NCBI GenBank assembly: GCA_022496185.1
Contig: WTXG01000011.1
Coordinates: 372,001 to 436,000, forward strand
DNA from: Multifurca ochricompacta
Taxonomy: Eukaryota > Basidiomycota > Agaricomycetes > Russulales > Russulaceae
Direction: 5' to 3'
Length of the DNA stretch: 64,000 nt
Position numbers and translations under genes: made by a program. The first letter of the stretch is position 1, and every line of letters starts with the position of its first letter. The notes beneath the pieces are model-generated. The model saw only the letters and a list, made by a program, of their open reading frames with translations. It had not been told where the DNA came from and did not search any database. This document shows, piece by piece, positions 1 to 12,366 of this stretch.

Positions 1-3000
1 GATCATATCCGAGGCGAGTAGCTCCATACGCCGTCGTACAATGACCGTGTCTGAACGGACTGTCGAATGCCGAGCAGGGTTGCCACTCCCCGCGGGAAGT
101 AGGGTGACTGTAAGGAGAACGGGATGCGCGAGGCGCGAGACATGCTTGGCCGCCGCGGGATCGTAAAACGTCCCGTCTACCTCGAAGACGGGCACCTCGT
201 CGATCATCCGATCCATCATGCCATCTGTGAGGTCGGCCACGTCGTCAATGCCTAGTGCATCGAGTCCCAAACTCTGATTGAACCGTTCCGTTGCATTCAT
301 TGCCCGTCGCGCACCACGGGCGTTGCCATTGCGTAGAGCATCAGAATTATCAAGCTCAAGCTCGACAAGCATCTCTTTGCGCTCGCCATAACGCAACTCG
401 CCAATGTCGACGTCAACGTTGCGCCCATCAGATGCGACAATGGAAGACGGTCCTCCAGAGACCTTGCGTATACGGAAGCGGTTTCCATCCACGATTTTCA
501 TATGGAGTTTCATATTCATCGACCCGACGGACATCATTCCACCAATACAACCTGCGAGGCAGCTCCGTAGGTCATACCAGTCACTTACGAACGTGTACGT
601 TCCACTAGTGTGATTTGACATGAGCCAGAGAGATGCAGGGTCGTGTGAGCGCCCATAGCCAAAGGAGTGAATTGGCACGTTCGCCGCCTCTGCCCGCGCA
701 AGAACAAGGTCCATTTGTGCCCGCCGCGTGCTATCCGCCGCGTCACTGACTAGGACCATACCGGCCACAGGATTCCGTGATTTTCGTTGCAATACGACAT
801 CAAGCCCTGTCAAAGTAACGTAAGCCAAGAGCGCAATATTACCCAAAGGTCATACCATGGTTGACGGCAGTGACAACATCCGTCTTTTCTTCCTTGCTCC
901 CCCGCGCAATGAATTCATCCTCAAAGTATTGATTTTCTTCGGGACGGAATCCAATCTCGTCAACAAATTTGCAAAGTCGTGCACGACTCTGTATGCGTCC
1001 GAGCGACAGGAAGGGTGTCTTGCGCACCGCGCCACCAACGCCAACCTCGAAGGTGACGAATGACAGACGATCCCGTGGCCCAAGGGAGGCAATTGTGAAG
1101 TCGAGCGACGCTTTGATGACACGAAGTTTGAGTGCAGCTGTGCTTGGTAATGAATGAATGGTGGGAAGAGAGATGACGATGATAAGATCCAAGGGCGGGT
1201 GAGGAAGGGGCGTCAGAGAGTTAGAAGGGCCAGCAGACATATGCGGAGCATATAAAGGACTTGAAGGGTAATGAGATGAAGTCTCATTTTCTTGAAGTGG
1301 GGTGAGTTTGCCTGTCGCACTACTGTGGTGCGCGTGGTTCATGACGGAGCCCCCGTGAGACGTGTAGCTTGAAAGCGTCGACCTTCCCGAACTGTGCAGT
1401 AGGCTGCTTTCTGCAGTGCTTGCGCTCGTCCCTGTGCTTCCGCTAAGCATCCGAGCTGCCTTGGCACTGCCACCAAACTCGTCCATGTCGAATGGCACAT
1501 GATCATCCTCTCGTCTTGGCCGTTGCACAAGCGCTACGAGCGACTGAACATTAGTCTTCCATGTTTCGAGTGAGGAACGATCCTTGAATATAAGAATAAA
1601 CGAATCAAGCCTCTCATCTTCCATGTCTATGGTCAGGCTGAGCTCTCCTTGAACGGATGTGTCCGTGACCTGACGGATGTGCTTGATGTAAATACGACCC
1701 TTGAGTCGTAACACACCCTTGGACTGACCCGGTCCTCCGCTAGTCACAGAAACGCCATCAGCGAGGGCGGAAGCTGCACCCGAAGCATTCGAAAGGAATC
1801 GCCCAAGGGTGCGTTTCCTTTCCTCGGCAATGCATATAATTGCCTCTTTGAAGAGATAGACATAGAATTCGCGCACAAGTGCATCGCGCCTCACTGACAG
1901 AAGATCATACATCTGCAGAGGGCCAAGCCCCGAGAGTGGATGTCCTTTCCAGTCAATAATCCGATTTCTGAGGTCCTCAGTGATCGCCTCGAATGGTGAG
2001 TCGTCCAGAGACCGCAGGGTTGATGTGTAAGGAAGATCACGAGTAGAATGGTTATCATGGGAAGAGGACGCTGGAGAAATGATGCTCCCAGGGACGGGTG
2101 AAGGTTGGCGGCGTCGCAGGGTTGCTGGTTCAGGCACGTTATGTGCGGCGTATGGATCCATCACAGGTCCAGGTACATGCCCCGAGCCACGCTTTCCCGG
2201 CAGCTCGACCACAACAACGCAGGTCAGCGCTTGCGTGGATTCAGCATTGCGTGTAAGGGAGGAGAATTCAGGAAGCACTTGGATCGAGGGTGTCACAACG
2301 AATGAGGCGTGGTCATTGTGCAAGCCTGACTTGAAGGGCGATGTGAGTGGTTCGATCGGATCATCTTCCATGGGATCATAGGCGCGGCCTGTAGTGGGTG
2401 CATGGCGGTTAATCGCACGTCCTGAAGTTGGCGTGTCCCGTCCTGGGTACATACTGGGGGCGTTCCGGTCCCCCATGCCTGTGAGGGCGGCAAGTTCTGC
2501 ATCATGACACGTAAGTCAAAGTTATGTGGGCCGTTGTCACTAAAGAAGTGACAACTTACTGTTTGATTTTCCACCATCGCCGTCTCCGACCTTCATTGGC
2601 CGCCGACACACACCGCATACACCAAGGCTCGACTTGCGCAAAACTGGTGTCGCGCGGCCAACACCGGGTACGGGTCCATATACCGCAGTAAAGCACGCCT
2701 AGGAGAGGATTGAATGTTTAATAAAAAGAAATTTGCAAAAAGGATAGCCGAGAGAGAGCGACGAATTTAGTGGGAAATTTCGGTTATAACGCATACGACG
2801 ACTCGCACGAATTAGGTGCCGGAAAGGTGTAACCGGGGTGGTAGACGAAGAGTGAGGAGTCGGGGGGACCCAACATCCACAGGAGAGGAATTCCCATCAA
2901 ACGAGGACAGGAACATGAGAAGGAACCCATCGATTTCAGCAACGAGGGCAACATGCGTCTCAAGAGCGCATATAGTGACAAATCCAAGCGCTCATATACT

Positions 3001-3183
3001 AACAAAGGTAACGAAAGGGCATTGACTCACCTCATGGAGGGCATGGCCACACTCAGGCACGATATGGGGCTTCTCACCTGGTAGACGAAAACTGAAGGAA
3101 AGAGGTTCGAGACAGACAGGGCACTCTTCTTCTTCTTCTGAGGAGTCGTGGCTAGACACGACTGGGAGCGGGGCGTGGACCAT
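1..3183 (-). CDS. RING-H2 / PH / vWA protein (Far1/Ste5-like architecture), 3'-truncated
   Basis: Exons read as 3183-3031, 2698-2560, 2478-856 and 806 to beyond base 1; the 3' end lies outside the window. Exon 1 starts with an acidic stretch and CPVC, then CGHALHE; exon 2 continues ACFTAVYG and later GVCGVCRRPM, completing a C3H2C3 RING-H2 finger across the intron. A PH-like domain follows (about residues 200-370, with FYVYLFKEAIICIAEE and FILIFKDRSSLETWK). After a Ser-rich linker comes a von Willebrand A-like domain (PLDLIIVISLP, then MVLVSDAADSTRR in exon 4). RING, PH and vWA in this order is the known layout of the yeast pheromone-pathway proteins Far1 and Ste5; a signalling-scaffold role is inference. 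The first intron is unusually long (332 nt); the last is 49 nt. Start chosen at the ATG before the RING. An upstream exon cannot be excluded. Confidence 0.82.
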
Positions 3184-5664
3184 GGTGGCGAAAGGGTGAG
3201 CGAGAAGGTCTTGGGTATGGACAGCCGAGTGATGAGAACCAGAAGCGACGGAGTAAACGGAGCGAAAAGAGGCGCTGAGGATGATCTCCCAACGTCTTTA
3301 TTACGGGGGGTAAGATGGTGTGAGGTAAAGGGAGTAAGGGTAACGGTTGAACGGGACGAGGATGAGTGGGATGAAGGAAGTCTGTGGGATTGATCCCGTT
3401 CTTGTGCTTGTGACTTTTTGTTACTTTTTTGGAACCAGGTGGAGGGATGAGCAGCCCTCATAAACCCTTTGGATCAAAGATGCGGGAAGAGGGAGGCCGT
3501 GGGCGGGAAGAGAACGAAAGAAGTGGGAGACAAGACAAGTCAAGTCAAGTCAAGCTATCATATCATTTCTTCAAGACAAGAAGAAATCTCTCCAAATTCG
3601 GAGGTCACCCAGTTTAGATACCGCGTGTCCCATGTCTCATGTTGCGACGCATGTCTCATGCCGCGTACCCGTGCCCATACTCATCATACCATATCCCATC
3701 CTATTCTATCCCATCCCATCCCATCCCATCCCATCCCATCATCTCGGTACCTCAGTACCTACATCACTACCCCCTACACCTACACCTACATACTCTGTCT
3801 AAAATCTGAGAGTCTCTTTCACTGCACATCGCACCATACCTCTTTTTCAACACAACCTTTCTTCCTGCTCCGACCCGTCGGGATCGCCTCCGACTAGTGT
3901 TCAACTGTGCAAGTATTAGTGTCAAAAGTATTAGTATTCTAATTTATATTTTCTGTCCCAGTCCAGTCCATTTTGAGATACTTACCAGCGTTCCTGATCT
4001 AAAGAAGCTAAAGTACAGTACCTTTTCTTTTACCTTTTCTTTCTTCTCCTTTCTAAACATACCAAACCTAGTCCTGGCCGCATCAAACAGTGTTGTTCTA
4101 CTATCAACTATCATCGTTCGACCTTTGGATTAGCGGAACCGAGATTTCTGCCAGGTCCTGGTCCTAAAAGAAGTTGGGGTCTCATCTCATCTTCCCTGCT
4201 TCCTCTTCCCAAGCCGAGTGTCTCACAACTCAGTGACCTCGTCTATCTCTCTCTCTCTAACGTATTAATTAAATACAAAGGCTCAAGACAGTACATCTAT
4301 TCTACCTACCTGTAGAAAGGCTGTGTGTGAATCTCTCCCATCATACCGCCCAGTTATCATTATCAATCACACACTGCCAACCCGTGTGCACCATCGTGAG
4401 CAGTTTTTTTTAACTTCCTATTCGACTTTGTGGCTTCCATTTCCATAAAATCATCGTTCACCGTTCACCGTCTACTGCACTGCTACAGCCACCCCCTCGC
4501 TCGGCTTTTTATCATTCGAATAGACACATGCATTGCTGCGGCACGCCCGCTGTTCGCTTCCCCTTGTGAGCTGTTCGCATCGCACCACGGAAGCATAATA
4601 GTCAAGGTATAGAAGAGCACGCGGTATTTCAGCTTCCCACCTCTGCCTAAGCTTCGAAGTTCGCCGGACTTCGACTGATGGGATCCAACCGGCGTACCGC
4701 GCTCATCGTGATCCGCATCTCTACATAGTCCTACTCTTCAGCATTCTGGGCCTCCTACCCGGGGTACGCGGGGGTGAGATTAAAAATCCTCCTTCCACCT
4801 TCTCTTTGTGATACCCCTCCCTCCCCCCCTCACCCAGGTAGAAGCTTGGATAAACCTTTTTCCATCACAACTATATTCACAAACTACCCAGAGTCCCACA
4901 TCCATACCTATCCGGGAGATTATGTGTTTTGGGTTGATACAGCATCAGGAAGATGACCGGATGACGTGGGAGTCAGCGCTGATTGCATGTGTATTTAATT
5001 AACTTATTGATAAATGAATGATATATCTTAGCGACCCCGACATACAATCATAGGAATTTGCCGATTTGTTGCGGCGTGAAATGCCAAGAGCCCTAAATCT
5101 TGCTGGGGGATCAATTTACTGGGCTGGGCGAAGTAGCGCATCCCCCCTCGAGTTTCGCTTTCTACACACTAGGCGAAATGGATTAAGTGTAGACGCCTAT
5201 ACTTTCTTTCTAAGGTTAGTAACTTCTTCCTTGCCAGACTACAGAAACCCAATTAATTAATTGGTCCGTTTTTACATCCGCTTGGCTAAATGTATATAAT
5301 GAAAAAAAAGTGAGTTTCTTACGCGGTCCATTTGCCCCCCCCCACCCTCCGCGTGAACTTACATAAGACATGTATTAGTACTTGTTAAAACAAAGCGGAG
5401 TAGCTTCACACCGGTGACTACATGTATGCGCAACAGGCGATGGAACCCGACAGGCGTTACAAAAGACGACAAAGAGAAAAAAGGCACTCGTAAACATGAC
5501 TAAGATCGAAAAAAAAACTGTGTATGCGTAGCGAATACAGTGAAGTTTGACCAAGAAAACTCAAAGCTATAGCATCTGGACGGAACTTCCAAAGAGATCG
5601 AGAGGGGAAAGCCAAGTAATTATAGAAAGGAAAGCAGAAGAACTGGAAAACCATCCAAACCATC
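3184..5664. other. Intergenic, 2.5 kb, no gene recognised
   Basis: Lies upstream of the RING-PH-vWA gene and downstream of the RRM gene, both on the minus strand. All open frames are short and show no family resemblance. It contains a CCCAT repeat, pyrimidine-rich stretches around 4020-4260 that suit a promoter or 5' leader on the plus strand, and a C-run near 5331. No transposon ends or tRNA were seen. Confidence 0.5.
3708..3740. repeat. (TCCCA)n microsatellite
   Basis: Six to seven tandem copies of a 5-bp unit in the intergenic region. The sequence just upstream contains imperfect copies. Confidence 0.9.
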
Positions 5665-8632
5665 CTATTCACTTGGGCGCAGCCCAATCTTCACATGCAT
5701 CGGCCCTGATAGCTGTTCTGAATCCGCGGCATGCACAATCTCAGCAGAGCTCGCCCTCCTCTCAATCCCACCTCGACTCGAGCTTTGTCCCTGACCTTGC
5801 ACAGGATCGGACCCCGTGCGACGCGTTGGTGGTGGGGCGCCAAAAGGCGATAAAATCCTACGGTCTTGTTCTTCCTTACGCGGAATTGTCCTAGGAAGCG
5901 AGACGTGCACGTTACTCTGCAAACGTTCAATTATACCATTTATCCCTGTGCTGCTGATCCGCTCTTTCGTGCTGCTTTGTCCACTCGAGACGCTACTTGT
6001 GCTCACTTCTTGACTGACGTCATCCTCGGTTGCCGACCCGGAAGCTGCTGGTTTCTTGCCAGATCCACTTATACCCTCACGTTCGTTGCGCAGGATCTCT
6101 TTAGCCAGGTTGCTCCCACCCTGAGGTAGTTGTGGGAAATAGCTCTCTCCTTCATCGGCCGCTGCACTCGCGCCTGCAAAATAATCAAATTCATCTCCTT
6201 TGCTTTTCGTTACGGGTGCCCCGGGGGCAGCATTACTCAACGGATTTCCCCCTGGCCGGCCCCAGAAAGCCCCCGGTGACATGGTCGATGCAGGGGAGAA
6301 CACTATTGACGGATGGCTGGGGTGTGGAAGCGACGGTGGACCAGGTGCAAATTGAAAAGAGGGCATGCTCGGCGTAATAGGAGGTAAGCCACTCGGTGTT
6401 GCATTCAATGGGTGTCCGTGCGCGGGGTGATGAAGTGGTGACCGTGCATGCGAATACATGGGGTGGTGAAAGGGAGAATGCGGGTGTGCGCGGGGCGATG
6501 GGAAGGGAGGAACACCTGGTTGGTGTAAAGGTGAAATATGAACGCCCGGAGTGAACCCTGGAGACATTGGTGAGAAATTATGTGAGGGTGGGATGACAAA
6601 GGCAGATGGCGGAGGAAGGGAGATGGGCCCAGGATGGGCTGGGTGTGTGTGTGCCCGCTGCCGAGATGGGGGGAAGGCTGGTCGAGCAGCGGTGGGGTCC
6701 CTCTCTGGGAAGAAGACGAGGGCATCTGTCCAGAGTGACGCGGCTGGGCTTGCACCGAGGACGTAGGTAAACTCAATGGGACGGGAGCGTGAGGCTGCGG
6801 TTGAGAACGGGGTGGGATTTGGTGTTCAAGTAAAGGGTGTGAGAGGGGGTGCATAGGCTGGGGTAGCTGGAGTGGTGGCGATGATACACGCGATCCTTTC
6901 ACGGAAGGCACGCCGGCACTAGATGATGGTGGAGTGGGCAGGTCTCCCAGACCGATGCTAGGAGACTCATTTCTATGTAGGGAGGTATTAATGTTCATAG
7001 AGTCATTTAGCCCAGTGTCGGCAGAGTGATGCGCAAAAAATTGTTGCTCTGGAGCTGCTCCTAGGCGTGACAAACCAGCTTGAGGGTGGATCCGCTGAAG
7101 GGGGGGGAGGACGCTCAATGGTAAGTGGGATCTGTTGCTCCTGATTTGATTCAAACCATAAACATGATAATCAAGTAAATGGGAGGGTTGTGGAGGGGGC
7201 AGCGGGGTGCCACGGGAGGATGTCGGCCTGATGGTAACGCTAGCTATCGAAGCGAGCGAAGCGGTGTTACGCCCGGGAAAGGTGAATGGAGAATTGGAGA
7301 GGAGGGTGCTGTTAAAGACTGTCCCACTGAAGGCATGAACCTGTCGTAGTGTACTTTGAGGGGTCGACCGTTGTACTCATATCTGAAAAAAAAAAAGATC
7401 AAGCAACCGAATAAGTGGTATAACAGGAGCTTTTACCCATTAAACATGTTTACTGCACGTTCGGCGTCGTGCTCTGTGGCGAAAACCACAGTGCCGAATC
7501 CTCGAGAACGGCCATCTTGGCCTAAAGCCACGTCCGCGCGAAGAATTGTACCCGCTTGACGAAACAGGTCTTTGAGATCCTGCCATTGACAGTGAAATGG
7601 TAACTAGACATCCTTGAGAAAATCGGAGTAGATCACGACCATAGGGAGACCCACGTTCCCGACGAATAAGTTACGGCTAACACCGCCTGCAGTCGTTGGC
7701 CGATCATGGCCAAAAACGGAGTGGTCTGCGTAAGACTCATCTAAAGTACTGCTCAGTGAAATCTGGGGAACGAAAGAAGACAAGGGGTTGACAGATAGCG
7801 GAAGTGGGGCTGCAAAGGTAGATGGTGGCCGTAGGCCAGGAATGATTGGGGCATGGCTACTAATAAGTGCGGAAGGGTGATAACCTGAAGCAGAGCTGGA
7901 AAAGCTTTCGAAATCATTAGGTAGGCGGTCTAATCGAACTTCGAGAATACGAGACTGCCAGGAGTAACCGTTGAACATATCGACGGCACGCCCAGCATCC
8001 TCTGCAGTAGCGAGAAGGACGGTGCCATAACCGCGAGAACGGTTGTCTGGGCCTAGGGAGACATCTGCACGGAGAACAGTGCCGGCCTTGCGAAAGAGAT
8101 CCTTAAGGTCTTGCCAACGAACGCGGTAGGGAAGCTGTGGCGGTGATCAGTCATCTGTCTCGATGGAGAAACGTGAAACATGAACGATTAAAGCAGTGCT
8201 GGCGCCCGCACCCACACCCATGAAACCTGCGAGTAGCATGGAGAGGGAGGCGAGATGGGGGCGGAACGACGAGGAAAGAGAAGGAGAGATTTCATAAACG
8301 CAAGGGCAACCAAGAGGGAAAAAAGAAAGAGAATTGAAAGAAAGAGAGGAAACGTACGTTGCCAACGAAAAGTTGTGTACGGGTGTCTTTGAGTGGAATA
8401 TGACGACCATCTGAAGATACGGAAGAGGTGGCTTGCTGAATGACTGCGTCTATCTCCTCATTGGTAGGAGGTGGATGTGTTGAGAGGGAAGGAGGAGAGT
8501 TTGTTGATTGTGCAATAACCGTAGTAGTAGAGGAGCTGGGTGTGAGATTATTCTAGCGGGCGGAAATAGGATAAATATATGCGTGGAGGGAAAAGGAAAA
8601 AAAAAACATACAAGAGGGGGTTGTATGTCCAT
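5665..8632 (-). CDS. Tandem-RRM RNA-binding protein
   Basis: Exons read as 8632-8612, 8552-8358, 8134-7655, 7603-7437, 7382-6890 and 6794-5665. Two RNA recognition motifs are visible. RRM1 has RNP2 TQLFVGN|LPY and RNP1 SRGYGTVLLA; RRM2 has NLFVGN|LPF and SRGFGTVVFA. Both continue into WQDLKDLFR. Introns split both RRMs at the same place (VGN|LP), which indicates domain duplication after intron gain. A third piece (YEYNGRPLKVHYDRF) closes RRM2. The C-terminal half is Pro/Ser/His-rich low complexity. The pairing resembles Gbp2/Hrb1 or hnRNP M proteins, so an mRNA-binding role is likely, but no ortholog can be named. The frame change near 6.8-6.9 kb is explained by a 95-nt intron with donor GTGTAT. 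Start is the ATG before the 60-nt first intron. Confidence 0.82.
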
Positions 8633-9395
8633 GAGGAGGACTAGGACTAAGGAAAGAAGGGACCGTACATGCACAAAGAGAAAGATACGGTGAGACGGTA
8701 GCCGCTCATGATCATTGGACTTGGGTTCCGTTTCCGTCCCTCCCTACCGACCGTTGGAGGACCCGGGACGGGAGCGGGAGCGGGGGAGCGGTATGAAAGG
8801 GGAGGGTAGGGTAAGGTAGGGTAGGGGTTATGGGGTGTTGGCTCGGGGCTTGGGGGGGGGGTGGGTTGAGTATCCACTCAACGCTCCACTTTGGCTTTGG
8901 CAATTTTGCACCCACCCTGATCTTATTAGGACATCTTGACGTCAACCACCCTATATTCGGCTTCTTCCTTTCCTGAACTCGATCCACTCCGTTATCTCGT
9001 GATCTTGCTCACCTCATTATTCACTTTGCTTGGTCGCCAGCCGTCAGCCTCATCCGCTAGCCGCATATACTTATAACTTATACTTATACTTAATCCTGAT
9101 CCTATGGGGATATCCCTTGTTTCGTTCCAACTCTTCCATAACATCCTCCTTTCTGCTTCAATGCTTCAATCGATGCGCCATACTCATCATACTTGTGGAC
9201 CGACCTTCGCTCGCTTAATATCGCGGCGTAGTTCAACACGATTATCAGTTTAACTTCGGTGCCATCCTGTCTAGGGAGATGCCATGTGATGCATATCGCA
9301 TATACATCTAGAGCTGTTTCACTCACTCGCTTTCTCGTGTACGTCGTCTTAGACTCTCCTCTCTCTTCGCTTGCGACCCATCAGCATATCTGTCC
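8633..9395. promoter_or_regulatory. Divergent intergenic region between RRM gene and P1B ATPase
   Basis: Separates two head-to-head genes, so it should hold both promoters. The RRM-gene side is strikingly G-rich on the plus strand (8760-8872). The ATPase side is mixed. No clear TATA box was picked. Confidence 0.5.
8799..8827 (+). other. Potential G-quadruplex motif in divergent promoter
   Basis: Six G3-4 runs separated by 1, 2, 7 and 2 nt loops satisfy the usual G3+N1-7 pattern. A further run of about ten G lies near 8851-8861. Folding in the cell is inference. Confidence 0.6.
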
Positions 9396-12366
9396 ATGCC
9401 AGAACGCACCCATTCTCAAAAGACCCACTCAGATTCTACCATACAAACAATCTCCCCCTGTGATACTCGTTGTCATGTGAGCCAAGGATGCCAAGTTATC
9501 GTTTGCTCCCTCATTTAGAAACCTTGCTGTCAGAGCGATACCGATATTCAAGGATTTAGCAGTCAAAACGAATGTTGCTCAGGGGTTAGCCCGCCTTGTA
9601 CTCTTGACTCCTCGAGTACAGACGATTGTCAAGGTGCGTTCCTTCCTGTCGGATCAGCATCGCTGCACATCAGTGTCTTAGTCTCGTTTCTCATCCTTCC
9701 CTCCCAGCTTGCTGTACTAGCGTCAGATCCACCACCGACAACGTAGGGAATGTGATCGCCCCTCCTGCGTACATTTCGTCGTCACCTTTGTGCGAGGCAA
9801 GGAAGCAACCTAAGAAGCCTACTCCCTTATCTGGGGAGGGCCATCACCTTATGGTCTCCGATGACGCTGCAGAGCGGGGTGGCGGTAGTAGACGGATACT
9901 ACTCCTATCTGTTCAGGGAATGGACTGCCCCGCCTGTGCACACACCGTTACAAATGCGCTCTTAAGATTTCCATCGGTTCAGGATGTCAAGGTCAATAGC
10001 TTTACTGGTCAAGCTTCTTTGGTATTCAGGGAGGGCTTTGCCTTTCCGCCGGACATAGCGAAGAGGGCTACGCAGCTTACCGGTTATAAGTGCGCAGTGC
10101 TTAACGAAGCTCGCTTTGAAGGAAACCACAGATTACTTCACATAAAATTCATGTCAGACACCAGACTTCCTCACGAGTACCTTAAACTTCCTCCGGGCGT
10201 GGCTATTCTCGAGACATCGCGCACTGGGTCTAACACAATCTTTGATGTTCAATACGATGCCACCATGATACAACCTCGCTCTGTCCTGGATTATTTCGCC
10301 CCCATGGGTGGTTCTTTCCTTCCTCCATCCAAGTCAGATGCAAGCGCCCAGCTTACCAAAGAGATCATATCACTGTTCTTCCTCACTGTCATTTCCGCCA
10401 TACTCTGCATCCCCGTGCTCGTCTTTGCCTGGGCACCGTTACAACCGAAACCGAAAATATACGGTGCTGTCTCGCTTTTCTTTGCGACATGCATACAACT
10501 TTATGCGGGCGGGCCTTTGTATTCTGCTACATTCCGTTCTCTTTTTCTGCAGCGGACTCTCGACATGGACGCGCTAGTTGCTCTCTCATCTACGATTGCT
10601 TATGTTTTCTCTCTTGTTGCATACGCAACACAGGCTGCTGGTCACGAATTTAGTACACCATTCTTCGAGACGCCGGCACTATTGTTGACCCTCATCACTT
10701 TCGGCAAACTTATTGCGGTGTACGCGCGCCGACGTGCAACGTCAGCAATTGACAATTTGGGTACGCTGCAGCCGGACTTCGTCCAACTGGTTTCTGCGGA
10801 TGGCACCGCAGTCACAGTCATTCATGTTGATCTCGTGCACCTCCATGACGTGCTTCGCATTTCCGCAGACGCTGTTGTCCCTACGGATGGAGTCGTGTTG
10901 CGAGGGTCGACCCAGGTCGATGAGTCTGCTCTCACTGGTGAAAGCCTTCCCGTCAACAAGGCTCCGGGCGCCACTCTCACTGCCGGTACGCGGAATGTGT
11001 CCTCGTCTGTCGACATGCAAGTTTCCCGGGTGCCCGCGGAGAATACCCTTGCTGACCTAACCGCGCTCGTGACACGCCTGCAAGAGGCACGTCTGTCCAT
11101 CCAGGACTTGGCGGATCGCGCGGCCACGTTTTTTGCTCCAGTAATACTGGCAGTGGCAACGGCTGTCTTCGTCATATGGATCGTTATCGCGTTGCGCGTC
11201 CGTGGGGAAGAAGCCAACAAAGCAATTTTGACAGCTTTGCGATACACGATTGCGGTGCTGGTGGTATCGTGCCCGTGTGGTATTGTATTATGCGTACCAA
11301 TGGTTGTTGTCATTGCTGGCGCTGTCTCAGCTAGAGAGGGCGTGTTGTTCAAAGTAAGCTCCCTTGTGAACACTCGTTTTTCTGCATTGCTGACTAGACC
11401 GGAGACTGCAACCGCTATCCAATACGCCAAGAATACAACCGTCGCTGTGTTCGACAAAACGGGCACGCTGACACTCGGTCAGATGGCCGTCGTGGAGGCA
11501 CACACGCGTGAGGACGTCGTGGGCACTATACTGGGGATTGTGTCGGAAAACCCTCATCCTGTTGCGCAAGCCGTGGCCAAGTATCTGCGCGTGACTTACC
11601 CGCACATATCGGCGGAGCCATTCTCGGAAGAAATCCGATCCCTTCCCGGACAAGGCATCGAGGTGACACTCAACGGCGTGCAAATTCGTGGTGGCAGCCC
11701 GAACTGGCTCGGCCTACAGACGGAGCCAGTCTACTCCCTCATGACGGAGAGGGCTTTAACCATGTTCGCAGTAACTTTCCAGGAGAGGTGGTTGGCTTTT
11801 TCGGATTGACCGATCTGCCACGCCCTAGCGCGCGAGCCGCAGTCGAGCTTCTCCAAGGTCAAGGGATCCAAGTGCATATTGTCTCCGGTGACTTGCCGCC
11901 CGTCGTTCTCGCCCTTGCGAAGCAGCTGGGCATCCCTCCGGAACGCGCACTTGGGGGTTGTCTCCCCGCAGAGAAGGTCGCGCGTGTACGCGCACTGCAG
12001 GCGTCTGGTGCGCAGGTCTTGTTCATCGGGGATGGGACGAATGACACACCTGCTCTGGCTGCCGCGGATATTAGTGTTGCTATGAGCAGTGGGACAGATG
12101 TTGCTCGGAGCACGGCGGATGTTGTTTTCCTTGCACCTGACCTCGCGCGTGCGCTGGCGGTGCTGCTTCGCCTGTCACGTGGCGCCGTGCGACGTATATG
12201 CATTAATTTTGCATGGGCGTGCGTTTACAACGTTTTCGCGGTACTATTAGCGGCCGGGGCATTTGTAAAATTCCGGATTGCTCCAGAGTATGCAGGTTTG
12301 GGAGAGATGGTAAGTGTCGTGCCTGTCATAATCGTCGCATGGAGCACGTGGCTTCTCAAGAACTGA
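9396..12366 (+). CDS. P1B-type heavy-metal transporting ATPase
   Basis: Exons read as 9396-9476, 9519-9633, 9708-11353 and 11405-12366. The N-terminus is Cys-rich (CCQSD, ECCSG). One HMA domain carries the metal-binding motif GMDCPAC. Then come TM helices, the TGES actuator loop, the CPC motif in the metal-binding helix (read CPCGIVLCVP; Gly follows CPC where Ala is common), DKTGTLT with the phosphorylated Asp, an HP motif (NPHPVA) and the hinge GDGTNDTPAL. A YN pair in TM7 fits Cu(I)-type pumps, so Cu export is the best guess; other metals are possible. The 51-nt intron after GVLFK keeps frame and has no stop, but removing it gives family spacing before DKTGT. Near 11784 the frame breaks by one base between MFAVTFQ and EVVGFFGLTD, an apparent deletion. 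Confidence 0.85.

Noticed and set aside
3027..3461. 144-residue minus-strand frame overlapping the RING exon
   Set aside because: Different frame from the RING-PH-vWA gene, low complexity, no family resemblance.
8800..8835. Degenerate telomere-like GGGTAG/TTAGGG repeat
   Set aside because: Units vary and the stretch is short and interstitial; better described as a G-rich tract.
10822..11466. 214-residue minus-strand open frame
   Set aside because: Shadow of the P1B ATPase; Ser/Thr/Arg-rich and without family features.
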